Source: Microbacterium sp. BH-3-3-3 (GTDB lineage Bacteria; Actinomycetota; Actinomycetes; Actinomycetales; Microbacteriaceae). From it: a stretch of DNA of 64,000 nt. The translations under genes were made by a program, and so were the position numbers. This document shows, in pieces, positions 26,329-34,434 of the stretch. Location of the stretch: positions 1,106,329-1,170,328 of the forward strand of contig NZ_VEFS01000001.1 in assembly GCF_007679045.1 (NCBI RefSeq), written 5' to 3'. Below the pieces are notes generated by a model. That model saw only the letters and a program-made list of their open reading frames with translations. It had not been told where the DNA came from and made no database searches. Position 1 is the first letter of the stretch. Each line of letters begins with the position of its first letter.

Positions 26329-26948
26329 GGGGTGGTCTCCTTTGAGACGCGATGCTTCTTCTTGATGTGTTCGGGGATTTCGGCGATGCCCCAGGCGAGG
26401 GAGCGATCGGCGAGGCGCGCACGCAGGGAGTCCTGCCACGCGAGTTCGGCGTCGAGCAGAGCGGATTGCCGCTGCAGCTCGACGAGGAATTGTTCGGGGG
26501 TCTCGCGCTCGGCCGCGTTCACGAGGCCGGCGCGGTGCTCGTCGAGAGAGTCGAGGAGCAGGGCGCGGCGGGCGTCCAGCAGGTCGATCACCTCGGCGCG
26601 GTCGAGATTGTGGGCCTCCGACAGCGCGACGCGGAAGTCGCTCGGCCGGTCGATCTGGGGCAGCTCGGCGCGCACCCATTCTTCGACGGCCCGATGGCCG
26701 GCATCCCGGATCGTGTACGTGGTGCGTTCGGGGCGATTGCCGTCGCGGTCGACGCCCACTTCGGCCAGCAGACCGTCCCGCTCGAGGCGCGCGACGGTGT
26801 GGTAGATCGTGCCCTTCTGCAGGGGCACGAGGCGGTCGTCCCGACGCTCCTTGAGCAGCCGGACGAGCTCGTAGGTGTGCATGTCACCTTCGCGCAGCGT
26901 CGCGAGGATCATCACGGCGACCGGGGTGAGGCGGCTGGGCTCCGGCAT
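26325..26948 (-). CDS. PadR family regulator of the DHA2 exporter
   Basis: A 207-residue PadR protein. The winged helix LTPVAVMILATLREGDMHTY and KGTIYHTVARLERDGLLAEV span residues about 6-70. A helical C-terminal Vir-type domain follows. ATG at 26948 follows GGAGGGGG. It is first in a two-gene operon with the exporter, a PadR-transporter pairing usually relieved by the exported drug. Probable autorepression is through TAGTCCACGTGGACTA just upstream. Confidence 0.9.
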   Translation of the reverse strand: MPEPSRLTPVAVMILATLREGDMHTYELVRLLKERRDDRLVPLQKGTIYHTVARLERDGLLAEVGVDRDGNRPERTTYTIRDAGHRAVEEWVRAELPQIDRPSDFRVALSEAHNLDRAEVIDLLDARRALLLDSLDEHRAGLVNAAERETPEQFLVELQRQSALLDAELAWQDSLRARLADRSLAWGIAEIPEHIKKKHRVSKETTP

Positions 26949-26975
26949 CCGTCCCCCTCCATGGTCCGTGTCGAC

Positions 26976-26993
26976 TAGTCCACGTGGACTATA
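26976..26993 (-). promoter_or_regulatory. PadR operator overlapping the -10 element
   Basis: TAGTCCACGTGGACTA (26976-26991) is a perfect 16-base palindrome. On the minus strand it overlaps the -10 candidate TATAGT (26993 down to 26988). No clear -35 is seen. It lies 28 bases upstream of the PadR start and is the expected autoregulatory site. Confidence 0.7.
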
Positions 26994-27113
26994 CGCTGTT
27001 GCGGCGCTTGAGGCGAACTCGCGCGGGTGAACATCGCGTATCGCACCGCCCTCGCCGCCGCGCACAGTCAACGCCCGGGTGGTCGTCGGCGCGGAGGGCT
27101 TGCGCCCGACGCA

Positions 27114-27148
27114 GAACACGCCGCGCCCGGTGCGGACGTGGCGTGTTC
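27114..27148 (-). terminator. Hairpin downstream of the BCCT transporter
   Basis: GAACACGCC (27114-27122) pairs with GGCGTGTTC (27140-27148) around a 17-base loop. It lies 25 bases past the transporter stop on the minus strand. Confidence 0.6.
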
Positions 27149-27172
27149 GGGAGGGGTTCCGGATGCCGGGAC

Positions 27173-28927
27173 TCAGGCCGACGGCGAGTCGCCCGAGACC
27201 GTCTCGGCCTCCGCTCGCGCCTCCTCGCGTGCCTCGGCCTGCGCCGAAACCGCGCGTCGCTGGCGCCAGCGGGCGGGGATGCCGAAGATCCCGCGCTGGT
27301 TGGGCTCCTCGACCTCGAGGCCGTAGTGCTCGCCGATCGAATCGCGCAGCTGCGCCCGCTCGGCCTTGTCGTACGCCTTCATCTCGCGCCGGAACGCCAC
27401 GACCGTGGCCCAGCAGATCGCGAGCAGCACGACGCTGAAGGGCAGGGCGATGCTGATCGCCGCGGTCTGCAGCGCCGTGAGCCCACCCGCCAGCAGCAGG
27501 GCGAAGGCGATGAGCGAGGTGGCGAGCGTGAAGAACACGCGCACCCAGCGCTTGGGCTCCTCTTCGCCACCGGTGGCGATCATCCCCATCACCAGAGCGC
27601 CGGAGTCGGCCGAGGTGACGAAGAAGATCCCGATGAGGATCAGGAAGCCCACCGAGATCACCACCGATCCGGGAACGCTCTGCAGCATCTGGAACAGCGC
27701 CGTCGAGACGTTCACCGACCCGTCGGCGCCGACCAGTTCGACCGTGCCGGTGAGCTCGCCGTAGATCGCGGTTCCGCCGAGCACGGTGAACCACAGGATG
27801 CCGACGAGCGTGGGCACGAGAATGACGCCGACAACGAACTCGCGCACGGTGCGACCGCGCGAGATGCGAGCGATGAAGATGCCGACGAAGGGGGCCCACG
27901 AGATCCACCAGCCCCAGTAGAACGCGGTCCAGGTGCCCTGCCAGGCCACGCCCTCGTCACCGGAGTACGCGCTGGTGGTGAAGGACAGGCTCACGAAATT
28001 CTGGATGTAGTTGCCGATCGACTGCACGACATCGCGCAGGAGGAACTCGGTGGGGCCGACGAACAGCAGGAACAGCATGAGCAACCCCGCGAGCACGAGA
28101 TTGATGTTCGACAGCCACTTCATGCCCTTGCCGACGCCCGACAGCACCGAGAACAGCACGAAACCCGTGATGATGCCGACGATGATCGCCTGGCTGATGA
28201 CCGACGGCGAGACGACGCCCAAGTAGTCGAGACCCGCGCTGATCTGGATGACACCGAGGCCGAGCGAGGTGGCCACGCCGAAAAGGGTGCCGACGAGGGC
28301 CGCGACGTCGATCGCGTTGCCCCAGCCGCCCTGCACGAGACGCGCACCCAGGATCGGCTCGAGCGCCCAGCGGATGGTTCGCGGCCGGCGACGGCGGTGG
28401 AACGCGTAGGCGAGGGCGAGACCGAGCACGACGTAGATCGACCACGCGTGAACTCCCCAGTGCAGGAAGGTCTGCGACATCGCCTGCTGCGCGAGCTGGT
28501 TGGGAGTGCCCTCCACGCCGGGCCGCGGCTCGATGAAATGGCTGAGCGGCTCGCTCACGCCGTAGAAGACGAGGCCGATGCCCATGCCCGCGGCGAACAG
28601 CAGCGAGAACCACGACATGGTCGAGAACTCCGGCTCGTCGTCGTCCTGCCCGAGCTTGATGTTGCCGAAGCGACTGAAGCCCATGGTGAGCGCGAAGACG
28701 ACGAAGAAGGCCGCGATCAGCACGTAGTACCAGTTGAACGCCGAGACGATGAAGGTCTGCACGGCGCCGAACGTCGCTTCGGCGGCAGCCGGGAAGAGCA
28801 TCGCGAACGCGATGAAGGCGAGGGCGATCGCGGCGGCGGGCCAGAAGACCCACCCGCGGATGGTGGAGTGCTTACTCCCCGCGTGGGGGTCGATGGCTAC
28901 CGAGGTTCGGGGGGAGTCATCGGTCAT
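27173..28927 (-). CDS. BCCT family betaine/choline/carnitine transporter
   Basis: A 584-residue, 12-helix BCCT secondary transporter for compatible solutes. Diagnostic regions are LHWGVHAWSIYVVLGLALAY, the aromatic-rich WGWWISWAPFVGIFIARISRGRT segment (read in parts), and FFVTSADSGALVMGM. It has charged cytosolic ends; the C-tail (EAREEARAEAETV) may sense osmotic state as in other BCCT proteins. ATG at 28927 follows TACCCT by seven bases, suggesting a leaderless mRNA. The substrate (glycine betaine or choline) is not resolved. Confidence 0.92.
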   Translation of the reverse strand: MTDDSPRTSVAIDPHAGSKHSTIRGWVFWPAAAIALAFIAFAMLFPAAAEATFGAVQTFIVSAFNWYYVLIAAFFVVFALTMGFSRFGNIKLGQDDDEPEFSTMSWFSLLFAAGMGIGLVFYGVSEPLSHFIEPRPGVEGTPNQLAQQAMSQTFLHWGVHAWSIYVVLGLALAYAFHRRRRPRTIRWALEPILGARLVQGGWGNAIDVAALVGTLFGVATSLGLGVIQISAGLDYLGVVSPSVISQAIIVGIITGFVLFSVLSGVGKGMKWLSNINLVLAGLLMLFLLFVGPTEFLLRDVVQSIGNYIQNFVSLSFTTSAYSGDEGVAWQGTWTAFYWGWWISWAPFVGIFIARISRGRTVREFVVGVILVPTLVGILWFTVLGGTAIYGELTGTVELVGADGSVNVSTALFQMLQSVPGSVVISVGFLILIGIFFVTSADSGALVMGMIATGGEEEPKRWVRVFFTLATSLIAFALLLAGGLTALQTAAISIALPFSVVLLAICWATVVAFRREMKAYDKAERAQLRDSIGEHYGLEVEEPNQRGIFGIPARWRQRRAVSAQAEAREEARAEAETVSGDSPSA

Positions 28928-29036
28928 TCCTCCGAGGGTAGTCAACGGGTCCGCCGCGCTCGGGGGGCAGGCGTCGCCGGGGGCGTTGTGACAGAATCAG
29001 CCTTCCGCGCCGTCGTGGGCGGCGGGTCGCACCCGC

Positions 29037-29049
29037 GATAATGAGCGGG
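29037..29049 (+). promoter_or_regulatory. purC -10 element, leaderless layout
   Basis: GATAAT (29037-29042) is six bases upstream of the purC GTG at 29049, with no ribosome binding site between. A convincing -35 is not visible at 17 bases. Confidence 0.55.
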
Positions 29050-29981
29050 TGACCACCGCTCCCCCGCTCGAGATCCCCGGCTGGCGCCACGTCTATTCCG
29101 GCAAGGTGCGCGACCTCTACGTCCCCGCCGACACCGCCGCAGACGCCACCCCCGCGCACCTCCTCGTCGTGGCGAGCGACCGCGTGAGCGCCTTCGACCA
29201 CGTGCTCTCCCCCGGCATCCCGGGCAAGGGCGAACTGCTGACCACGCTGAGCCTGTGGTGGTTCGACCAGCTCGCCGGAGCCGACGGCGGTCGGGCGATC
29301 CCGAACCATCTGGCGGCCGATCACACGCTGCGGGGCGACGACCCGGTGTCGTTGATCCCGGATGCCGTGAGGGGGCGCGCGATGCTCGTCCGCTCCCTCG
29401 ACATGCAGCCGATCGAGTGCGTCGTGCGCGGCTACCTCACCGGCTCGGGTTGGGCCGAGTATCAGGCGGAGGGCACGGTGTGCGGCATCCGGCTGCCCGA
29501 GGGCCTGAACGACGGTGACCGCCTCCCCGAGCCCCTCTACACGCCCGCCTTCAAGGCGCCGATGGGCGAGCACGACGAGAACATCACCTTCGAGCGCTCG
29601 GTCGAGCTCGTCGGTGCCGAGACGGCCGCCGCCCTGCGCGACCTCTCGCTCGAGATCTACCGCCGCGCCGCCGCGACCGCCGAGGCGCACGGCCTGATCC
29701 TCGCCGACACCAAGTTCGAGTTCGGCTTCGACGACGCGGGCGTGCTGACCCTCGCCGACGAGGTGCTCACGTCCGACTCCTCGCGCTACTGGGATGCCGA
29801 GGCCTGGCGCACCGGCACGACCCCCGCGGAGCGCATGGCGAGCTTCGACAAGCAGATCGTGCGCAACTGGCTGGCCCAGAACTGGGACAAGCAGGGCGAG
29901 CCGCCCACCCTTCCCGACGAGATCGTCGAGCGCACGCGCGAGCGCTACGCGACGCTGCTCGGCCTGCTCACCGGCGACTGA
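29049..29981 (+). CDS. purC: SAICAR synthase (PurC)
   Basis: A 310-residue enzyme joining CAIR and aspartate with ATP. Signatures are YSGKVRDLY near the N-terminus, LLVVASDRVSAFDHVL, VECVVRGYLTGSGW-type sequence (here IECVVRGYLTGSGW), and the C-terminal LADTKFEFGFD with LADEVLTSDSSRYW. The length is that of the actinobacterial/eukaryote-like long form. GTG start with a leaderless -10 layout. It stands alone; the next gene begins 189 bases on, past a repeat cluster. Confidence 0.97.
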   Translation: MTTAPPLEIPGWRHVYSGKVRDLYVPADTAADATPAHLLVVASDRVSAFDHVLSPGIPGKGELLTTLSLWWFDQLAGADGGRAIPNHLAADHTLRGDDPVSLIPDAVRGRAMLVRSLDMQPIECVVRGYLTGSGWAEYQAEGTVCGIRLPEGLNDGDRLPEPLYTPAFKAPMGEHDENITFERSVELVGAETAAALRDLSLEIYRRAAATAEAHGLILADTKFEFGFDDAGVLTLADEVLTSDSSRYWDAEAWRTGTTPAERMASFDKQIVRNWLAQNWDKQGEPPTLPDEIVERTRERYATLLGLLTGD

Positions 29982-30001
29982 CCCGCGCCCGCGGAGGCTT
30001 C

Positions 30002-30145
30002 GACAGCCTCACCGCAACCGCAACCGGTCCCTGAGCCGCGACCCGATCCCTGAGCCGCGACCCGATCCCTGAGCCGCGACCCGGTCCCTGAGCCGCCCGC
30101 GGTCCCTGAGCCGCCCACGGTCCCTGAGCTTGTCGAAGGGCCCCA
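30002..30145. repeat. Degenerate palindrome cluster with 18-19-base tandem units
   Basis: Six units beginning GGTCCCTGAGCCG or GATCCCTGAGCCG start at 30026, 30045, 30064, 30083, 30101 and 30119. The first three have a 19-base period, the later ones 18-19. Only the last carries the TTGTCGAAGGG second arm, so the others look like expanded half-elements. The cluster separates purC from uraA. Confidence 0.8.
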
Positions 30146-30170
30146 CCGACCACATCCCCCAAGGAGACAC

Positions 30171-31508
30171 ATGTTCCGCTGGAAGCTGCACGGCAACGGC
30201 CGCACGGTCGAGCCCGGGGCCGTCGTCGCCCCCGGCGAACGCCTGAACTGGGGCGCGACGGTCGCGATCGGCCTCCAGCACGTCATCGCGATGTTCGGCG
30301 CGACCTTCCTCGTGCCGGTGCTGACGAAGTTCCCGGTCTCGACCACGCTGCTGTTCTCCGGCATCGGCACGCTGCTGTTCCTGCTCGTGACGAAGAACCG
30401 CCTCCCCAGCTATCTGGGGTCGTCGTTCGCGTTCATCGCGCCGATCACCGCCGCCACGACCATGGCCGGCACGGGCTCGGCGCTCGCGGGCATCGTCGCC
30501 GTGGGTGTGCTTCTCGCCGTCATCGGCGTCATCGTGCAGTTCGCCGGCCTCGGCTGGGTCGACAAGGTCATGCCGCCGGTGGTCGCCGGCGCGATCGTCG
30601 CCCTGATCGGCTTCAACCTGGCGCCCGTCGCGTGGTCGAACTTCCAGCTGCAGCCCCTGCCGGGCACCATCACGCTCGTCGCGGTCATCCTGTTCAGCGT
30701 GCTGTTCCGCGGCTTCCTCGGGCGCATCTCGATCTTCCTCGGCGTGATCGTGGGCTACGTCGCGACCGTGATCATCCAGGCCGTCTCGGGCGAGACGCTC
30801 ATCGACTTCGACGCCGTCGCCCAGGCGCCCTGGGTGGGCCTGCCGACCTTCCAGTTCGCCGATTTCACGACGCCCGCGACCTGGTCGGTCATCGCGATGT
30901 TCCTCCCCGTCGTGCTGGTGCTCGTGGCCGAAAACGTCGGTCACGTGCGGGGTGTGGCGGCGATGACGGATGCCACGGCCAACCGCTCCACCGGTCGCGC
31001 CCTCATCGCCGACGGTGTCGCCACGACCCTCGCCGGAACCTTCGGCGGCTCCGGCACCACGACCTACGGCGAGAACATCGGCGTCATGGCGGCGACCCGC
31101 GTCTACTCCACCGCGGTGTACTGGGTCGCCGGTCTGACCGCGATCGTGCTGAGCCTCTCGCCCAAGGTCGGCGCGGTGTTCAACACCATCCCGCCGGGCG
31201 TTCTCGGCGGCGTGACGACCGCGCTGTACGGCCTGATCGGCATCATCGGCATCAAGATCTGGGTCGACAACCGCGTCGACTTCTCGCGTCCGGTCAACCA
31301 GTACACCGGCGCCGTCGCGCTGGTGCTCGCGATCGCCGGGTTCACGATGCAGTGGGGCGACTTCCAGCTCGGCGCGATCGTGCTCGGTTCGGTCGCGGCA
31401 CTGCTGATCTACCACCTCGGCAACGCGATCGCCCGCGCCCGCAAGACCGGCGCCGACGACGGCGGTCCGATCCCCGCCGTCGGCCCGTTGGGCGGCGACC
31501 CGAGCTGA
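30171..31508 (+). CDS. uraA: NCS2 family uracil/xanthine permease
   Basis: A 445-residue NCS2 nucleobase:cation symporter with about 14 helices. Family landmarks include IGLQHVIAMFGATFLVPVLT in helix 1, SSFAFIAPI in helix 3, VVLVLVAENVGHVRGVAAM (helix 8, conserved Glu), the GSGTTTYGENIGVMAATRV motif, and FNTIPPGVLGGVT. These favour the uracil-type branch. ATG follows AAGGAG. It probably imports uracil for pyrimidine salvage; xanthine cannot be excluded. Confidence 0.92.
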   Translation: MFRWKLHGNGRTVEPGAVVAPGERLNWGATVAIGLQHVIAMFGATFLVPVLTKFPVSTTLLFSGIGTLLFLLVTKNRLPSYLGSSFAFIAPITAATTMAGTGSALAGIVAVGVLLAVIGVIVQFAGLGWVDKVMPPVVAGAIVALIGFNLAPVAWSNFQLQPLPGTITLVAVILFSVLFRGFLGRISIFLGVIVGYVATVIIQAVSGETLIDFDAVAQAPWVGLPTFQFADFTTPATWSVIAMFLPVVLVLVAENVGHVRGVAAMTDATANRSTGRALIADGVATTLAGTFGGSGTTTYGENIGVMAATRVYSTAVYWVAGLTAIVLSLSPKVGAVFNTIPPGVLGGVTTALYGLIGIIGIKIWVDNRVDFSRPVNQYTGAVALVLAIAGFTMQWGDFQLGAIVLGSVAALLIYHLGNAIARARKTGADDGGPIPAVGPLGGDPS

Positions 31509-31529
31509 CGGCTCGGTCGCACACGGGAC

Positions 31530-32867
31530 ATGACATCTCACGGTCGGCGCACCCGCGTCTTCATGACATCCGTCGGCGAGATCGAAGCCGTCGTCGACGG
31601 TGACATCGTGCGCGCCGCGGGCGTGCCCTACGCTCACGCGGACCGATTCGAGAAGCCGCGCGCGCTCTCGCACCTCGGCAGCGATCCGTTCCCCGCCTTC
31701 GAGGCCTCGCCCGCCTGCCCCCAGGTGCCCACCGAGGCGTTCGAGGTCATCGGCGACCAGACCGGCGGGCTCCCGCAGAGCGAGCATTGCCAGCGGTTGA
31801 CCGTCACCCTCCCCGCCGATCACGGTGCCACGGACGAGCCCCTGCCCGTCATGGTGTGGATCCACGGCGGGTCGTACGTCAGCGGAGCGGGCGATCTGCC
31901 CCTGTACGACCCCCGCGCGCTCGTCCTCCAGGAACGCGTGATCGTCGTCACCGTCACCTACCGACTCGGCGTCCTCGGCTACGTCGGCGACGGCGTGGGA
32001 CGACCCGCCAATCTCGGGCTGCTGGATCAGCTCGCGGCCTTCCGGTGGGTGCAAGCCAACATCGCCTCCTTCGGGGGCGACCCGGCGCGGGTGACGGCCT
32101 TCGGCCAGTCGGCGGGGGCCGATGCCGTGCTGCATCTGATGACGGTCGACGGTGCCGCCTCGCTGTTCTCACGAGCGATCGTGCAGAGCGCTCCCCTGCG
32201 CACCATCCGCGGTCGCGCGGGGATCGGCGCGGCGATGAACGCCGCTCTCGACGAGACGCTGGTCGACGGCGACGGCCTCGACCTCGAGGTGGCGCAGGCG
32301 GCGGTGGCCCGGGCGGCCCGGAAGAGCCCGGTCGCGTTGATGGCGTTCGGACCCCAGGCGGGTCAGGATCCTCTGCCGGACGAGAACGGGATGCGCGAGC
32401 GATGGGCGCACGTCGCGCCGCGCATTCCGCTGCTGATCGGAACGACCGCTCACGAGGCACGCCTCTTCCTTCCCCTCGTTCCCGCTCTGCGCGGAGCGTC
32501 GAGGGTCCCCGTGCTCGGTCCTCTGGTGGTCTCCCTCGCCGATCGCGCACTGACCACCTGGGTCTACGGCGGCCCCGCCCGCGCCTTCGCGCGCGCGTAC
32601 GAGCGTTCCGGCGGCGAGGTCGCGCGCTTCACCTTCCGTTGGCGGGCTCCGCGCAATCACTTCGGCTCCTCGCACGCGATCGAGGTGCCCTTCGTCTTCG
32701 GCTCCGAGGACGCGGCATCCGGTCTCGCCCCCTATGCCGGCGCAACCGCGGCGGACCTCGACCGGACCGGCGTGCTGATGCGCACGGCATGGGGGCACTT
32801 CGCCTACGGCCGCACCGACGACCTCCGTTCGACGCGCAATGTGGTCACGTTCCGTCGCACCGCCTGA
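31530..32867 (+). CDS. Carboxylesterase/lipase family protein
   Basis: A 445-residue type B carboxylesterase-like hydrolase. The oxyanion segment is VMVWIHGGSYVSGAG, the nucleophile elbow is FGQSAGAD with S194, the probable acid is the Glu in GTTAHEARLF, and the probable His is in FGSSHAIEVPF. No signal peptide is visible, so it is probably cytosolic. ATG at 31530 is used; ATG at 31563 is an alternative and neither has a strong ribosome site. The substrate is unknown. Confidence 0.88.
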   Translation: MTSHGRRTRVFMTSVGEIEAVVDGDIVRAAGVPYAHADRFEKPRALSHLGSDPFPAFEASPACPQVPTEAFEVIGDQTGGLPQSEHCQRLTVTLPADHGATDEPLPVMVWIHGGSYVSGAGDLPLYDPRALVLQERVIVVTVTYRLGVLGYVGDGVGRPANLGLLDQLAAFRWVQANIASFGGDPARVTAFGQSAGADAVLHLMTVDGAASLFSRAIVQSAPLRTIRGRAGIGAAMNAALDETLVDGDGLDLEVAQAAVARAARKSPVALMAFGPQAGQDPLPDENGMRERWAHVAPRIPLLIGTTAHEARLFLPLVPALRGASRVPVLGPLVVSLADRALTTWVYGGPARAFARAYERSGGEVARFTFRWRAPRNHFGSSHAIEVPFVFGSEDAASGLAPYAGATAADLDRTGVLMRTAWGHFAYGRTDDLRSTRNVVTFRRTA

Positions 32868-32886
32868 GGCACGAGCGGCGCCACGG

Positions 32887-32953
32887 TAAACTGGGTCTCG
32901 GTGCGTCGGGAAGTCTGGTCGACATTTCGTCGATCGACCCCTCAGGAGGCCTC
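32887..32953 (+). ncRNA. Candidate structured 5-prime leader of nhaA
   Basis: TAAACT (32887-32892) is a good -10, which would start RNA near 32899 and leave a leader of about 54 bases. GGTCGA (32917-32922) pairs with TCGACC (32934-32939), and GAGGCCTC (32946-32953) contains part of the AGGAGG ribosome site and is self-complementary. The segment GTCGGGAAGTCTGGTCGAC looks structured. A cis-regulatory RNA is inferred; no known class is claimed. Confidence 0.35.
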
Positions 32954-34285
32954 ATGAGCCACGACACCACCCGCGCGCCGAGCTGGCCCGGCTACCGCGA
33001 AGTCCACCGCGTCACGACGCTGCTCCGCCGCGAATCCGTCGGCGGCATGCTGCTGGTCGTCGCCGCGATCATCGCGATCATCTGGGCGAACTCCCCCGCA
33101 TCCGACGCCTACTTCGCGCTGCGCGACTTCCGCATCGGCTACGAGCCGTGGCACCTCGACCTGAGCCTGGGAACGTGGGCGGCCGACGGTCTGCTCGCGG
33201 TGTTCTTCTTCATGGTCGGCCTCGAGCTCAAGCGCGAGATCGTGAGCGGCAGCCTGCGCCGCTTCGGCACCGCGATCGTCCCCGTCACGGCGGCGTTCGC
33301 GGGCGTCGCGGTTCCGGCGCTCATCTACGTCGCGATCGTGCACACGCAGCCGAGCCTGCTGGCCGGATGGGCGATCCCCACCGCGACCGACATCGCGTTC
33401 GCCGTCGCCGTGCTCGCCCTCGTCGGCTCGCACCTGCCCGGGCCGCTCCGCATCTTCCTGCTGACCCTCGCGGTGGTCGACGACCTCATCGCCATCGCGA
33501 TCATCGCGATCTTCTACACCAGCGACATCTCGCTGCTGCCCCTGGCCGTGTTCGCGGTGCTCGTCGTGATCTACGGCGTGATCGCGCACCGGGCTCGAGC
33601 CTGGTTCGCGCGCCACGCGTGGGGCGCGTGGGTCGTCCTGCTGCCGATCGGCTTCGCCGCGTGGGCGTTCCTGCACGCGTCGGGCGTGCACGCCACGATC
33701 GCCGGTGTCGCCCTGGCCTTCACCATCCCCGTCGCCGCCTCGCGGCGTCAGCCCGAGCACCACGGCATGGACCTCGCCGAGCAATTCGAGCACCGCTTCC
33801 GCCCGCTCTCGAGCGGCATCGCGGTGCCGATCTTCGCGTTCTTCGCCGCGGGTGTCGCCGTCGGCGGGGGCGACGGCATCATGCGCGCGCTCACCGACCC
33901 CGTGACCATCGGCGTGGTCGCCGGTCTCGTGTTCGGAAAGCCGATCGGCATCCTGCTCGGCGTGCGCGTGCTCACCCTCGTGACGAAGGTGCGCCTCGAC
34001 CCGGCGCTGAAGTGGATCGACCTCGCCGGAGTCGGCCTGCTCGCCGGCATCGGGTTCACCGTGTCGCTGCTGATCGCCGAGCTGAGCTTCCACGCGGGTT
34101 CTCCGCACACCGACGACGCGAAGATCGCGATCATGGCGGCCTCGCTCCTGGCATCCGTCTTCGCCTCCGCCGTGCTGCTGGTGCGCAACCGCCGCTACAA
34201 GCAGCTGGAGCAGGACGAAGAGGTGGATGCCGACGGCGACGACATCCCCGACGTGTACCAGCGGCCGCTGCCCGACGCCCGCTGA
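32954..34285 (+). CDS. nhaA: Na+/H+ antiporter NhaA
   Basis: A 443-residue, 12-helix antiporter exchanging Na+ for H+. Transport residues are visible as D146 (TATDIAFAVAVL) and D176-D177 (LAVVDDLIAIA), with the Lys-containing GKPIGILLG and the GIGFTVSLLIAELSF region. AGGAGG precedes ATG at 32954. The C-terminal tail (about residues 420-443) is unusual for NhaA: EQDEEVDADGDDIPDVYQ has a DxDGDxIPD pattern like calcium-binding loops. It is a single gene behind its own promoter and leader. Confidence 0.95.
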   Translation: MSHDTTRAPSWPGYREVHRVTTLLRRESVGGMLLVVAAIIAIIWANSPASDAYFALRDFRIGYEPWHLDLSLGTWAADGLLAVFFFMVGLELKREIVSGSLRRFGTAIVPVTAAFAGVAVPALIYVAIVHTQPSLLAGWAIPTATDIAFAVAVLALVGSHLPGPLRIFLLTLAVVDDLIAIAIIAIFYTSDISLLPLAVFAVLVVIYGVIAHRARAWFARHAWGAWVVLLPIGFAAWAFLHASGVHATIAGVALAFTIPVAASRRQPEHHGMDLAEQFEHRFRPLSSGIAVPIFAFFAAGVAVGGGDGIMRALTDPVTIGVVAGLVFGKPIGILLGVRVLTLVTKVRLDPALKWIDLAGVGLLAGIGFTVSLLIAELSFHAGSPHTDDAKIAIMAASLLASVFASAVLLVRNRRYKQLEQDEEVDADGDDIPDVYQRPLPDAR

Positions 34286-34306
34286 GCGGCGTCCGCGCCC
34301 GGCGAC

Positions 34307-34389
34307 GTCACGAGAACAGGCTCCGCGCCCGGAACAGGACGATGTCGGCCGGAACCTCCTGTTCTCGTGACATCCCCTGTTCTCGTGAC
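34307..34389. repeat. Three copies of a 14-base TGTTCTCGTGAC element
   Basis: GTCACGAGAACAGG at 34307-34320 is followed by its exact reverse complement CCTGTTCTCGTGAC at 34358-34371 and 34376-34389. The first and second copies can form a 14-base stem. The copies lie between nhaA and the MerR-like gene. They could be a terminator, a protein-binding array or an intergenic repeat. Confidence 0.7.
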
Positions 34390-34396
34390 GGACGGC

Positions 34397-34427
34397 TTGA
34401 CCCTCACGCGACGTGAGGGCGCAGCCT
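34397..34427 (+). promoter_or_regulatory. MerR-type promoter with 19-base spacer
   Basis: TTGACC (34397-34402) and CAGCCT (34422-34427) are separated by 19 bases, longer than the usual 17. The dyad CCCTCACG/CGTGAGGG lies across the spacer at 34401-34418. This is the classic MerR/TipA arrangement, where the activator twists the over-long spacer. The gene starts seven bases after the -10, so the mRNA is probably leaderless. Confidence 0.75.
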
Positions 34428-34434
34428 TGTCGGC

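Noticed and set aside
27984..29041. Plus-strand frame through the BCCT gene
   Set aside because: It is antisense to a well-conserved transporter and lacks any recognisable domain.
31509..31562. Separate small gene before the esterase
   Set aside because: The stretch is continuous in frame with the esterase and gives no independent start signal.
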